Shown: positions 22,484 to 34,699, counted from the first letter of the stretch. The stretch: DNA of 64,000 nt from Corythucha ciliata (GCA_038030265.1 CM075943.1:13020001-13084000), one strand, 5' to 3'. Numbers and translations: made by a program. Notes: generated by a model from the letters alone, not told the origin.

Positions 22484-23060
22484 CCGATTACGGGCGTACA
22501 CGTATACGCCACCAGTATCGGGCCTGTAACGGGGCCAGCGGTGTAAATCTCTATGAGCCCCTATAGGTTCATAAATTAACAGGGAATATTGTTCACGTAT
22601 TAGCGTTAAATTATGGGTTTTCCTCGATTTTAGCCGCGATTAGTGACTTTTCTCAGTTTTAGCCACGAATTTTCACTTTTTCTTCATTTTAACCGCGAAT
22701 TAGCACTTTTTCTCCATGAACTGAAATCCAGAAACCACGACTTGGCGTTCCCTCAATTTTAGAGGCGGCGAGCGATCTCTTTTTTTCGTAATGTTGGCCT
22801 CCCTTTGTCAATTTTAGTCGCGAATCAGCGATTTTCTTTAGTTTCAGAGCTTTTACTTCTATAGTGTTTCAGCTGCGTATTTGCCATCAAAATGACACAT
22901 CAGCGCTTCTTTCAAACTATAGCCGCTTATTTGGAATTAGGCATCATCAGAGCGAAATGCTAGCGTCTATCCCTTTGTCTTGTCTGTTTAAGCCACGAAG
23001 TTGCCTCCACAGACATACCACGAATTGGTGTTAACGGTTTTCCACCATTTCATTAAATAA
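22484..23060 (+). repeat. GC-rich link and A-family array
   Basis: About 75 bp of GC-rich unique sequence (to about 22,560) is followed by forward A units (TTTTAGCCGCGATTAGTGAC, TTTAACCGCGAATTAGCAC). The array includes the CATCAGAGCG and CTCCACAGA variants also seen in other A blocks. Confidence 0.75.
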
Positions 23061-25300
23061 ATGATCGGAATGAAGTTCCTTCGAACTTCCCTTATATTCC
23101 GTAGTCCAGTACTGCATTGCAGTAAATTGAGTCTGCGTTTTCACACGTAATTAGTTGTTATGCTAATCGTACTGACGTGTTTTGCGGATTTGGATCCTTT
23201 AAAATAAAAACTTCATTGCGCCCTGTAAGCGCATCTTATACAATAATTTGTGCAAAAGTAGGTAAACTTTGTGGCCGGGAAACTCAAATAGCGCTCTCCT
23301 GAAATAAACATAAACAACGTCCAACTTGCTATGAATAGCAACTAAACTTGTTAAAAATTTTATTTCTCTTTTGAATGCCCCCCGTAGAGAAATGAGTGGC
23401 ACTCGAAAATGGGCGATTTGCCACCGTTCTCGATAATTTACAGAACACAACAGGGAGCGACCGTGATTATAAGTTGTGCTGACAAAAGGGCAGCGCACAG
23501 GGGTGGGGTAATATCAAAGTTGCATCATCATCCGAAGGACCTTTTTATTCCAGAATTGACAATTATTCACAGATTCACTCAGCTGGAAGACCTCTCCGCC
23601 CCCGCCCCTCTACTTCATCATCGAAGTATCACGGCGCGGCGCCGCCGTACCCTAACATCCTTCTTGTTTTTTTTTTTCGTAACGACTTCAACATCTTCGC
23701 TAACAAAAACTATTCCGATACAGAAGTTTTTCTTACTCGACGAAGAAAAATATTCCATTTCACAATCTCTCAAACTCTCTCTCTCACCCAATGCTCACAG
23801 TCCTGTATATATAAAACTTTCCAAATTATTTACTTGGCAGGTGTAAGAAGCGGTTGGGGGGGGGGAGTGAAGAGAGACCCAAAGTAAACTTTTCCAGAAG
23901 TTTTCTTTAAAAACTTCTCTTCCCCCCGCCCCTTTTTTTTCTCTCTGAAGATCTTATGAAAAAGGAGGATGGGAAGGGGGGAATGGTAATGCGCCGAGAT
24001 TTATTGGAACTTCAAAACCTCTCCATATACTGGGGGGTAGTTTGACCGGCAGTAATTGGTCACGGAACTCCAAGAATTGAAGGATTGAGAATTGATTGAC
24101 TATTATAGCGAGCTTATAGGTAGACAAAAAGGCACTAAGTTGACAGCACATGCGTATAAGTCTCGCCCTCCCCCCCCCTCACCAACACAACATCGCCGAC
24201 TTCTTTCCCACAAATCACAACTTTTTTTTCATGCACCGTTTATAGTGTTTCCATCAAAATTCTAAAGGCTGATCCGACAAAATGAAACTTTTTCGCCTTA
24301 ACAAACATGTAAAAAGAACTTCTCAATATATTGCTTTCAAACTGCGGATGTTGACACATGACGTTTGACGTCATTTTAGCCCCTCACGCCATAAAATCCC
24401 GAAAATTATTGGAAAAGGATAGCTTGAAAATCTCAAAACTCATGAAAATGTTTTCTTTTGGAGAGATCTAAATAACTATTTGTTAAAGTAAGTAAATAAA
24501 AAGAAGACGTTCTTTAATTGTTTTCACCCCTAACAGGTCTGTTGATTGGTAAAATGATGTATCAATATCAACAAATTTAGATGAAGTGACTAAACAGTGT
24601 AGAATGGTGAAGAAGGGGAAAAAAGTGGTGGAAGGGCGATACTTTTCACAGGGTGACTGTTTCAGTTTACTTGCGTATACAAGCTGAGTTACTTAAGGGA
24701 ATTGGACGCTTTCAGATTAATGGGAAAAGCATCGAGGGGAAATAAGACGAAGTGAGCGAGGGATGAAAAAGTGGTGAACGAAGTGGAGTTCAGCATGGAA
24801 GAGGACATAGAAGAACCAAGGTTTCCTTCATTCCTTACAAAACACATACCCACTCTTCAGAATTGTTGTTATACCAACCCAGTTTCTCTTGATAAATTCT
24901 TAATGAATTCACGAGGTCCCGAAACTCTATTATTGTAATTCTCCCCTCCCCCTCCTCACACTCTGACCCCTCAGCAACAATCACCATTTAAACACAACGC
25001 GCACCACTCTACTATGTTTATCTCACAGTCGAACTTGATTAAAGTAGGGGGAACTGTTTAATCGTTTGGCCCAAACGGCGTGAGCAGAGCGGTTAGTATT
25101 TTCAGGTTTGCGGTTCTAGTTAAGTTGGAAAACGTTGTCCTGCCATCCTTCGCTAATATCCTCGGTCAAAACCATCGTCACGTGTTTAACTCAAAGAACA
25201 AACATTTACTCACTCGTCAAACGTTATAGCGTTCAAAACAGAGAAAAGGGTCCAATAGGCGACATCTCTCTTTAATCTCCCATTTTCTCTGGCATTCAAG
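23061..25300. other. Low-repeat DNA, no gene recognised
   Basis: A 2.2-kb island with a CG-rich patch (23,605-23,655, GGCGCGGCGCCGCCG), G/C homopolymers and pyrimidine tracts. The 145-aa plus-strand frame at 23,409-23,846 has no recognisable domain, and its serine/leucine-rich composition suggests chance. No exon is supported. Confidence 0.55.
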
Positions 25301-25309
25301 TCCCAAAAG

Positions 25310-26330
25310 TCACATTGCCGCACGTATTCGGCCACGGAACTACCAATTTCCTGGGGTATATTCGTCGGGATATGGACCGGCTAGTCTGTTGAATCCGCCG
25401 CCAAGAAAAAGGCAACGTTTTGAAAACTTGCAATTATGCTGGAGCTAATAAGGCCCTGAACTTGCAATTCAGCTTAAATTAGCACCCGAATATTTCGACT
25501 TCGCGGTCATTCAGCCAGAAAAAATGTAATTTTGCTAAATTTAGGGCCCGAATTTGCAAACTCGCATATATAATATCTCAAAATATTGCAATTACACGGC
25601 TATTCGTCAGGGTACAGGCATATACATATAATATAGCTCGTCCACGACCTCTAAAAAAAAAAATGGTCCTAAAACTTGCAATTTTACTGAAATCAGATCC
25701 TGAAACTTGCAATTTCACATAAATTGTGTCTGGAAGGATCCTAATTTACAGATATTTGCCACGAAAATGTTGCGTATGGGCCTCGTCAGCATCGTGGACG
25801 GCTAGCCCGGGGTCCAGAACCGAAAAAAAAAAACATTGCAAAAACTTGCTATTTCACTGATATTTGGCACCGAAACTTGCAATTTCTCAGATAATAAAAC
25901 CCAGAATTTGAAATTTTGTTGACAAGGAAGGCCTGAAACTTCCAATTCGAAGGTACATAACCGTCAGGATATGATCTGCAGAGTAGGGGAATGCTAGCCT
26001 TGGTTCAACTGCACCAATAATAGTCTCGAAGCTGCCCTGGACACCCGAAACATTCAATTTCGAGGTAATTTCGCTAAGATGAAAACCCCAGCTTGCTAAC
26101 TCATCCGATTTCAATTGCAAATAGATTCAAAATCAAATTCAATTTCAAATCTAAGGGCGCAGTCGAGGCCCGTCTTGCCCAGCTAGGGTCCGCACCCGCT
26201 AAAAACAAAAGGCCCTGAAACTTGCAGTTTTGCTGAAATTAGGACGTGAAACTTGCGAAATCGTAAATATTCAACGACGAAACTTCAAATTTCACGGATA
26301 TTCGCCTACAAAATGCTGCACAAAACCCCC
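25310..26330 (+). repeat. B-family element copy 2 with modules m1, m2, m3
   Basis: This copy is collinear with the one at 10.95-12.2 kb. m1 is at about 25,377-25,415 (GACCGGCTAGTCTGTTGAAT…GAAAAAGGC). m2 is at about 25,775-25,830 (GGGCCTCGTCAGC … GGCTAGCCCGGGGTCC). m3 is at about 26,155-26,215 (GGGCGCAGTCGAGGCCC … TTGCCC). B units fill the rest. Confidence 0.78.
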
Positions 26331-27012
26331 AAGTTTTTTTTTTCGGATTTGCACTCTTTCAAAAGGTAATTTCGTGAATTTGTCTCCTTCAAACACAAAT
26401 TTCACAGATTTTTGTTATTCCGAACCTACTCTGGGGCTTGCCAGGTTTGAAGATTGACGCACAGGGTGGGGGGGGGGGTCCCGATAACTTCCAATTTTAC
26501 GGTTGAGTGCGTCAGTTTTTCTGCTTATCCTCCAAAATTTACAATATCATGGCTATACAGCTAGGGTGACTATAGACGTCCTACATTTTAGATTTTAGAG
26601 AGAGCCCAAAAATTTCCTACATTTTGTTCAACATTTGTAACGTCCAATCTTTGAAGTTCATCGAATTTTTTGAAAAGCTGTCGCCCCTATAGTCGTAAGG
26701 TGCCCAGTCCCAGTTTCGCCCTCACGGATCTCATCAGCCCCGATGTTAAGCCTTCAATCGGATTTTCCAGGTCAGATCGAGTCACAGGGGCTGGGTTTTG
26801 CTCAAAAACCAAAATTTCGTGGGGTTTCACACTTTAAAAACCCAAATTTGGTGAGTTTTGCTCTTTCAAGTACAGATTTTGTCGACTTGGCAACCTTTAA
26901 AACCTTATTTTGGAGACATTTTGGCGTATCAGAAACGAAATTTCGTGATTTCAGCTCTGATTAAACTAATTTTCGTTGGTTAGGCTAATTCAAATAACTA
27001 AAGTCTGTCCAC

Positions 27013-27263
27013 TCAGTGATGGACTCTCGCCCGCCCCCGATTTTAGTGAAATGAGCTTCCCCTTTACCCCTTCTACTAAAAATAACGCACCGGGAATGAT
27101 TTTAGAATAAATGATCACTGTGTAGCGTCTATAGGTGAACATAGTGCCCATAATATAAAAAGTTTTATGTTTATCAGTTGTTAATTTCATTAAATATTTT
27201 TGGTGGGAGTGAACAAATTGAACTATCGAAATGAAGCAACACGCTCGAGGGTCCATCACTAAG
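27013..27263. mobile_element. MITE, ~250 bp (TIR AGTGATGGAC)
   Basis: AGTGATGGACTCTCG near the left end and CGAGGGTCCATCACT near the right end are inverted with one mismatch. The element interrupts C-family DNA that is continuous in the left arm of the inverted duplication, and no coding capacity is seen. Confidence 0.75.
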
Positions 27264-27362
27264 GCCCGGCGCACAACTAGGAGAAAAAAGACGCCGACGC
27301 GCGAGTCGGCGTCTTTTTTCTCGTGGAAGAGACGACTCTCGCGTACGCGTCCAATGTGAAAG
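27264..27362. mobile_element. Short palindromic MITE-like element with a perfect hairpin
   Basis: The piece runs from GGCCCGGCGCACAACT to TTGGACGCG-type sequence read in reverse (GCGTCCAATGTGAAAGGCCC). Such ends are common in arthropod TIR elements. A perfect hairpin occupies 27,281-27,322. The element abuts the preceding MITE and belongs to the same insertion block. Confidence 0.6.
27281..27322. repeat. Perfect hairpin, 18-bp arms, 6-nt loop
   Basis: GAGAAAAAAGACGCCGAC, loop GCGCGA, then the exact reverse complement. The lack of any mismatch suggests recent insertion or gene-conversion-like maintenance. Confidence 0.95.
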
Positions 27363-28387
27363 GCCCCATAGAGTTCTATGTGTTTTTACTGCACGAGTCG
27401 AGTATGACTTTAATTTGGCATTCAACAAACGGCGAAATAACAAATTTGGAGATTTCAGTAATCTCAAAACACAATTTTGGCAGACATTTTCGTTCTTCAG
27501 TATCCAAATGTCACAGATTTGGCACCTTTAAATCAAATTTCACTGAATTCTGCTATTTAAAACCCTAATTTCGTGAGTTTTCACGCTTTTAAAATACAAA
27601 ATTTCGTGGTTTTAGCTTTTGGTGAAATCATTTTCGCAGGTTTGGCTAATGCAGAAACTTAATTTGACTTTTAAAAAACTAAATTCCTGGATTTAGCTTA
27701 TTCAACCCAAAATTTCGTATTTTTGGCTCCCACAAAACCCCAAGTTTTTTTCGGATTTGCACTCTTTCAAAACGTAATTTTGTGAATTTGTCTCCTTGAA
27801 ACGCAAATTTTACAGATTTTTGCTATTTCAAACCTCAATTTCGGGTAGTTTCATTCTTCAAAAAAACTATTTCGGGGCCTTAGCTCTTTCCGGAAGTCAG
27901 TTTCGCATATTTTGCTAGTTCAAAAAGCAATAATTTGGATCTTTTAAAAAGCCAAGTCACGGCTTCGGCTTGTTCAAAAAACTAATTTCATGAATCTTGC
28001 TCTTTCAAGTACTAAATTTTGTGGGCGTGGCTCTTTGAAGCCTCAATTTCGTGGTCATTCGCTCTCAAACACCCTAGTTTGACGGTTGTCCGCTATTTAA
28101 AAACCAAATTTGGCGGATTTGTCTCCTTTAAACTTCAATTTTCAGAGAACTTTGCTATTTTCAAAAACCAAATTTCGGGGACTTGGCTCTTTCAAGCCTT
28201 AATGTCGCGGTCATTCGTCAATTTCTTGGATTTGGCGGCTTTAAAACCACTTTCAGGGATTTACGCTCTATCAAAAATGTAAAGTCGTGGCTTTCGCTGT
28301 TCCCAACCACGTTGACACTGGCTTGGTTAATTCGAAAAACCAATTCGGCTTGTTCTAAAACCAAATGTCCTGATCTTGGCCCTTTCT

Positions 28388-28600
28388 GATTTCGCTATTT
28401 CACAAAAACAATAACGCGGATCTTTCAAAAAGCACGTTCACGGATTTGGCTTGTTCAAAAACCAAATTTCAGGAATCTTGCTCTTTCAAGAACCGAATTT
28501 TGTGGACGTGGCTCTTTGAAGCCTCAATTTCGTGGACATTCGCTCCACAACCCCCCCCCCCCCAGTTTCACGGTTGTCCACTATTTCGAACTTCAAACTT
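28388..28600 (+). repeat. C-family units beyond the inverted duplication
   Basis: C units continue past the arm boundary (TTCACGGATTTGGCTTGTTC, CAAATTTCAGGAATCTTGC) up to a C14 run at 28,550-28,563. Confidence 0.75.
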
Positions 28601-28830
28601 CAACACGGCGAATACTCAGCCTCTAAACTTCCAATTTCGCGAGTGTTTAACTTCAGAATGTTGCAATTTCGAGACTATTCGTCAGAATTTGAGTGCTGAC
28701 CCCCTGGCGGGGTTTTGACCTGCAAAAAAAAATCCGGAAACTTTCGATTTCGTTGAAATTGAGACGTGAAACGCGCAAAATTCACAAATATTCAGCCAGA
28801 AAAAAAAATCGAATTTCGTGGGTATTTTGC
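28600..28830 (+). repeat. B-family remnant
   Basis: AAACTTCCAATTTCGCGAG, GATTTCGTTGAAATTGAGACG and the phrase GTCAG…TTGAGTGCTG are shared with B copy 1 (11,700-11,800), so this is a partial B element. Confidence 0.6.
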
Positions 28831-28869
28831 TTTCAGGAGACATTACATTCAAGGAAAGTCTCCGATTAC

Positions 28870-29225
28870 GGCCATAGGTGCCATGAAAATGGCCTTGAAA
28901 CTGAAAAATTGGCCTGGAAACTGACTACGACCTGGAACTACTGGACTGACTATGAACCTGGAAACTGCCATAGTGGACTGCGAACTGACAAAGTGACCTG
29001 GAAACCGAACAAATGACACCTACAAAAGGTCAAAGTGGCGTGGAAACTGACTAAGTTACCTGGAAACTGCCTAAGTAAAACATGAAAACAGAAACTCTGG
29101 CCTGGAAACTGAAAAAATGACTGAGAAACTGTAAAAGCGGCCTGTAAGCAGGTAAATTGACCTTGGACACTGACGAAGTGCCCTGGAAACTGTTACAGTG
29201 GCCTCGAGACACCATAAAAGCGCAT
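28870..29225 (+). repeat. F-family ~20-nt array (CCTGGAAACTGA)
   Basis: Units of about 20 nt with CCTGGAAACTGACNAAGTGG repeat through 350 bp. The array is short and confined to this place in the window. The 68-aa and 107-aa frames overlapping it are by-products. Confidence 0.8.
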
Positions 29226-29404
29226 CTTGAAAACGGACAAGGATTGGAAACTTCATCCCCCCCCCCTCATTCCCCACTAAAATTAATTGAAAGCTCAGAC
29301 ACTGGGCAAGTTTTTGTGATACTTGGCCAGGCGTTTCAGGTATAATTTTCTGGAAATGGCATATGTTTTTCTAGCCTACAGAATTGTAGATTTTTGGAAT
29401 TTCA

Positions 29405-29860
29405 TGGTAAAAATGCCTGATATTTAGCTTTTGAAGCCCCTAAAAAACGGTCCAGAAATGAATGTTTCACGTCGTCGTCGTTGGTATCTCCCGATTTTAT
29501 CGACTCCAGGGTCACTAGTACGAGCGGTTGGTAACAAAAACAGCGATGTGGCTGCCACGGCGTCTTTTAAACAGCGTCCTTGGATCCCATCTGTGACATT
29601 TTTTCGAGACCATTCGTATTTATGGGCCCCTGAGCTGCCCAGAGAGGTCCATGGGCATCGATATTCTTCCTTGAACTTTAGGGCTGTCCGTGGGAAAGTT
29701 CGGGTGCAGGTGATCAAAAACAGTGGGGTTACTGTAAGAACCTTTACACTGATTTTTCTGATCGACAATTTGTTCTCAACTGTCGGATTCCCCGTGTTTT
29801 TAAACCCTCCCGTGAAGAAACCCCAAAATCTTAAGCTTCAGCCACAGATCTAGGATTAGC
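29405..29860. other. Non-repetitive segment open on both strands
   Basis: Plus-strand frame 29,431-29,853 (140 aa) and minus-strand frame 29,768-29,424 (114 aa) overlap almost fully. The base composition is more balanced than in the surrounding arrays. Neither translation shows a domain I recognise. It could be a remnant of a coding transposon or chance. No start, acceptor or donor could be assigned with confidence. Confidence 0.3.
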
Positions 29861-29929
29861 TCATAGGAGGGGCTTGGAAATTAAAATTATTGTCTGTTTC
29901 GCTCTACTAAAAATGGTTTGACAGCCACT

Positions 29930-30315
29930 GACAGCCTTAAGATAGCTAAACTATGGCTATTCCCACCATAAAAACGGCTAAACTAAAGGTGATCGCACCC
30001 CAAAGTTGTAAAACTGACGATAGCAAATAGCTGAACTCACTAAATGAGTGCCCTAAAAATTTCCAAACTGAAAATTCCCGCTCTAAAAAAAAGCTAAAAG
30101 GACTTCAGCTAGCCTGACGATTCTTGCAGCCCTGAAAATGGCAAAACTGACGATTCGTGCCTTCAAAATGTCTAAGCTGCGACCATGGAGAGTTGCGCTA
30201 TAAAATTGGTGAAACTGACTTTACATGCCTCGAATTCGCGCCTTAAAATGCGTGAACAGGTGATTTCTGCCCTTATAATGGTCAAAACTGGTCATTCATG
30301 CGTAGAAAATTGCTA
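29930..30315 (+). repeat. D-family ~30-nt array
   Basis: Units such as AAAACTGACGATTCGTGCC and CTCAAAATGGTCAAAACTGG recur at about 30 nt. The block passes into A-family DNA after a T run at about 30,338-30,354. Confidence 0.8.
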
Positions 30316-30339
30316 AACATGCAATACGTTGAGCGTTTT

Positions 30340-30985
30340 TTTTTTGTTTTTTTTTTCAGTTTTAGTCGCCAATTATCGCCTTTTCCCAATTTTATCCGCG
30401 GATTAACAAATTTTCTCAATTTCAATCGCAAATTATAGCGCTTTTTTTTTCAATTTCAACCGCAAACTCGGTTTTTCTCCATTTTAGCGGTGAATGCGAG
30501 CTTTTTGAAAAAAAAAAAAAAATGTTTGCCACGAAATAGCGCTTTTTGTCAATTTTGGGCACGGAGTGTCCTCAAGGATCCGCAAATCAGTGTTTTCTCA
30601 ATTAGCGAATGAGAGCTCTTTCTAATTTTTTTCACGAATGAGCGTGTTCCTCCTTTTATCGTAGAATGAGCGGTTTTTTTTTTCTATTTTACCCGCGAAT
30701 TAGCGCTTAACAGAATTTTAGAGGCAAATGAGTCTCAATATTATCTGCGAACGAATGCTTTTTTAAAATGTTAACATCGAAATGGCGTATTTTCTCATTT
30801 CTATCCGCGAATTAACGTTTTTTTTTTTTCAATTTTAACCGCAAATCGTAGAGCTTTATCTCAAGCTGCGAATTAGCACAATTCTCAATATTGGCCACAA
30901 ATGAACGCTTTTTGTCCATTTTAGCCATGATTTAGCGGTTTTTCTCAATTTTAGAAGCGAATTAGCGATTTGTACTTTTATGTTC
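30340..30985 (+). repeat. A-family array
   Basis: Forward units (TTTTAGTCGCCAATTATCGCC, TTTTACCCGCGAATTAGCGC) with several T and A homopolymers. The spacing is about 30 nt where units are intact. Confidence 0.85.
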
Positions 30986-31189
30986 CCGTAAGAAAAGGAA
31001 GTATAGTGCTCGTGAAAAAAATTGTGCACGTGCTGGCTTCATATTCTTAATACTTTCACACCTTGAAAATGTTCGGGACCCCTCCGAACTGCTGGGAGGG
31101 CGCTCTGCCCCCTTGTCGTCTTTATCGGTATGCCGAAGGCTCCGAAATGTCTTTTCACCACACGTTTAAAGTCAAAACCCCGATTGGCC

Positions 31190-31840
31190 CTTTTATTTTT
31201 GAGGGGGTTTATCTTCCCGAGACCGAAATTTTGCGGATTTGGTTCTCGCAGAACACAATTTCGCCGGCTTCACTCACCCAAAAAGCCAAACCTGGGCGAC
31301 AGATTTCTGAGTCACCGACCTCTTCTTTATGGTCTTGTTCAGATCGATGTCTATGTATAATTTGCGGTGTTCATCCCCTTCAAACCCAAATTTTCTGGGA
31401 TTAGGCACTTCAAAAAGTCGACTTTTGTGGAGTTTAGCTCTTTTTAACGTCCAAATTGTGCGGATTTCGATGTCGAGAACCAATTTTGCGGGCTCCGCTC
31501 ATCCAAAGAGGCAATTTTGCAGGACAGAATCCCTAACCCGGTTTCGAGGGTACGTCCGTACCCAATTTTACGTGTTTGAACATTCACAATTCCAATATCG
31601 TAGGATTTACTCCCCGAAAAGCGCAATTTTGTGGTTTTGTCTGTTGTCACGGGTTTGGCTGTCTCTGGCGGGTCTGGAAAATTCAGGACGGTTGTTGGCC
31701 TGTTAAAAAGCAATTTCGAGGAATAAATTTCACGTCATTGGCTCAATAAAAACCAATGTCATGTAGCTCACCAGAAAAAGTACAGCTTGGTTTGTTTCAC
31801 TGCATCAAAAACTAAATTTCGCACTACATAAATATTGTCC
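31190..31840 (+). repeat. C-family array
   Basis: C-like units (AATTTCGCCGGCTTCACTC, CAATTTTGCGGGCTCCGCTC) at about 30 nt. They are more GC-rich than the other C blocks. The frames of 113 and 125 aa here come from the repeats. Confidence 0.7.
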
Positions 31841-34685
31841 CCTTCGCAGTAACTCTACCTCCTACCAAATTATATTATCATCGCTCTAGCTCTCAGCATC
31901 TCCCTGGCGAAGGGAATTGTACACGCTACAATTATAATTAGTTGTTATGGAACGACAATTTTTAGGAGGCAAATTCAACGTGATCTCTCTCTTTTTGTCG
32001 ATTCAGGGGGAGCGCCGCATTCGCTCCCTCTAAACCTCACTGCCACCGCCACTGTAGTGTGCATAAGAAGAGATTTGTTTTGTGTCAGGGGTGGAAGAAT
32101 GGCAGAAAAATGTGATCCCTCTCTGTAAATCTCCACCCCCGACAAACAGGCAGCAGCGGCTAGCCAACCAGTAGCCAACCTTTTTTTCTTTTTTAAAATT
32201 AATAACCGTGCATTTGTCTTCTTTTATTTCTACAGTTTAAATGACCGGGCAATCGAGGCTCGAGGAAAACGGGGGAGATACTCCATTAAGAAAAAAAGTA
32301 GCTCAAAGCTAATCGTAATGATAAATTTCCCTAGTGAATGGGTCGACGAGGAGGGGGAGAACGAGCAGGAAAAACTTCTCTTTTTTTTTTTCCTTCTTCT
32401 TCATATTTCACAAGACAGTCGTAACGATAGCAGAGGCCAATGCCTCCGCCTTATTTTAAAAAGTAGAATGCCTAATAACTGGTGTTATTGTTATGAGAAA
32501 GTTACAAAATATCTGCGCCAAAAAATTATGAACATTGCCCCGCCAATCTGAACACAACTCGACCGTTGAAATAACAAACAACATGTTGTACGACCTAATA
32601 AATTGCTTTAAAGAAACTCTTTTAAAGACTTTTAGATTTTAAAAAATCGCCTATCCTTTTTCACGCCCCTTTCTATCGTGAACTTTCATTAGTTTGTCCC
32701 GGAATTCCGTTTGTTTAACCAGTGTATAGGAATTGTACTGTTGAGGCCGACGCTCCATCAACACATTACAATTGATCTACCAAAAACAGGAGTGTTGGTA
32801 TAAAAGTATTACGGTCATAAGTGGTGAGAGTAGGGAGTTTAAGGAACCCTATTCCGACAGCTTATGGGCGCTTTGATACACCATTTCAAAATTACAGCGG
32901 ACTTCCTGCCCCCACCCCCTTCATCAACTCGCATCAAAAGTTACTGACGGCGACCCATTAGTGTAATGAGATAGCGTGATTTTAAACTACATTCCCCGTT
33001 CAGTCGTTTTAAACACCCCACCACCACCGTCACCCTTCACCAAGAGATTCGTCCCCTTTGCTGTCACACAATTCCCGCGCTTCATATTCAATTATAAAAT
33101 ACAAGATAAACTCACACCGTCTGGTGTACTTTATGAAAGAGGTGGAGGGGGGAAGCGTATAGTGCAGGTTTCGGTTTAATTATAAACCGTCGAAGTAACA
33201 GGTGTTTCCGGTTGGTTTATCCTAGCACGAAATCTGGGTGAATTTCGGTCACGGCTTTTTAAACGCCCCTCCCCCCCTCCAACACCCTTCATCCACCCCG
33301 TTTTCATATTTTTTCATTATTAGTCGTTGGGTTAAGACACGGAAAGGGGGACTTCATTGTTTAACTTTGATTCACGAGTGCTCTTCTTTCATTAAACGCA
33401 CGCGACGCACTTCATTTGTTGGCCGGGGGCTTTCAAAAATTTATTTTTCCGCTGAATTCCATCTCTCCAGTATTAGTCGCAAAATTGCGCGACGACTGAA
33501 CTGATTGACTGTGCATGCGTGCCTGATCAAGCACGTAGCCACAGAGATATCTCTGTTCTCGTCTTTCCTGCTGGAAACGTCCACTATTTTTCGCACAATA
33601 AATTCATTTAAACTCCCGTACACCCCCCACCTCACCATCAATGTTTTATATTTGTCAATTGTGGTAAACCGCGAGACCAACCTACTGAATGCTAATTAGT
33701 CAAAATACAATAACAAAAGCCAGGAGTTTCGAGCTCATCTCGCAACCCACATAACACGGATTTGGACGCGTGGGTGACGAAGTCCCTCCCTAATGCAGTA
33801 TCAAACCCGAAAATTTATCTAAATCGCGCCGGAACAACAACATTAACGTTTGACGTTGTTATTCCGGCTAATTACTAGTGCTGCCAATGAAAACAATGAT
33901 TATTCGTATTAAAGACGACGAGGACGAAGCGATGAAATGCTGTGGAAAACAGCATTTCTAACTTGTTTCACTCATTTATAACCGCAATCACCGCACACAG
34001 CCAACATTTTCGCTTCATCTTATTGTATAAAAAAATCATTCGCGTCCCGCAGCTTCTCTAGATAGACCTTGCCAATCTCTGTTAAACTTAACATTTCATC
34101 CTTCCTCGGTAAGAAAAAAAAAATGTCGCACTATTGGCATACAAACGAGACAAACTTGCTTGCTACTGCATTGAAGAGATTTCTACTTTTTTGCCATTTT
34201 ATTTCAGCTGAAGAACTCAAAATTAAGTTATCTGCTTCTCACAATCAGCCGATTTCTTTCCAGAAGATATTGTTCAGCCAAAAAATGCATACACATTTCA
34301 GCCAGACATCTGAACTAAATATTTAGCCCGACATTTTGGTTCTTATTTCACTTAATCTGTTGGCCCCGAGCGTTGTCAATGAGCTGAGAGAGCCATCTCC
34401 CCGAAATATCAGAAATTACATATTCTTACTCAACTCCTCTTACGATGTGAGGCCAAAAAGTGGAGACTCGATCACACTACTCGGTGGCACAGGCCGCGAT
34501 CTTCAGTTCATTTTATGGCCTTTAGCCATACAGCACCACCAATATCCTGGTTTAGCCCTCGTGGTTCTCGTCGGGCCTAGGCGAGCCGTTTCGTACCTGA
34601 ATTGGTTCCAAAGAGACCGGGAGACTTTGAAAAGGGGACATTACACTCCGAAACCGCTCAAACTCTAAAAAGATGAGATAGCCCA
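31841..34685. other. Low-repeat DNA with two small hairpins, no gene recognised
   Basis: No array is visible in this 2.8-kb island. It contains an imperfect hairpin at 33,828-33,868 (13-14-bp arms around ATTAACGTTTGAC) and a perfect one at 33,934-33,958 (10-bp arms, loop GGAAA). The 110-aa plus frame at 34,336-34,668 has no recognisable domain. No exon is supported. Confidence 0.55.
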
Positions 34686-34699
34686 ATGAGACCCATCCA

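Larger units (their letters stand above)
26429..28387 (+). repeat. Right arm of the ~1.9-kb inverted duplication
   Basis: This is the counterpart of 20,580-22,483 on the opposite strand. It contains its own insertion block at about 27,000-27,410, which the left arm lacks. The left arm carries the 330-bp tRNA element, which this arm lacks. Confidence 0.9.
26569..28560 (+). mobile_element. hAT-like C-filled element, third copy (right end not found)
   Basis: The left end TAGGGTGACTATAGACGTCCTAC and the following 230 bp match the other two copies, including CAGGTCAGATCGAGTCACAG at about 26,770. The interior consists of C-family units. No right terminus was recognised. The C block ends near a C14 run at 28,550-28,563 and gives way to B-family DNA, so this copy is probably truncated. 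Confidence 0.7.
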
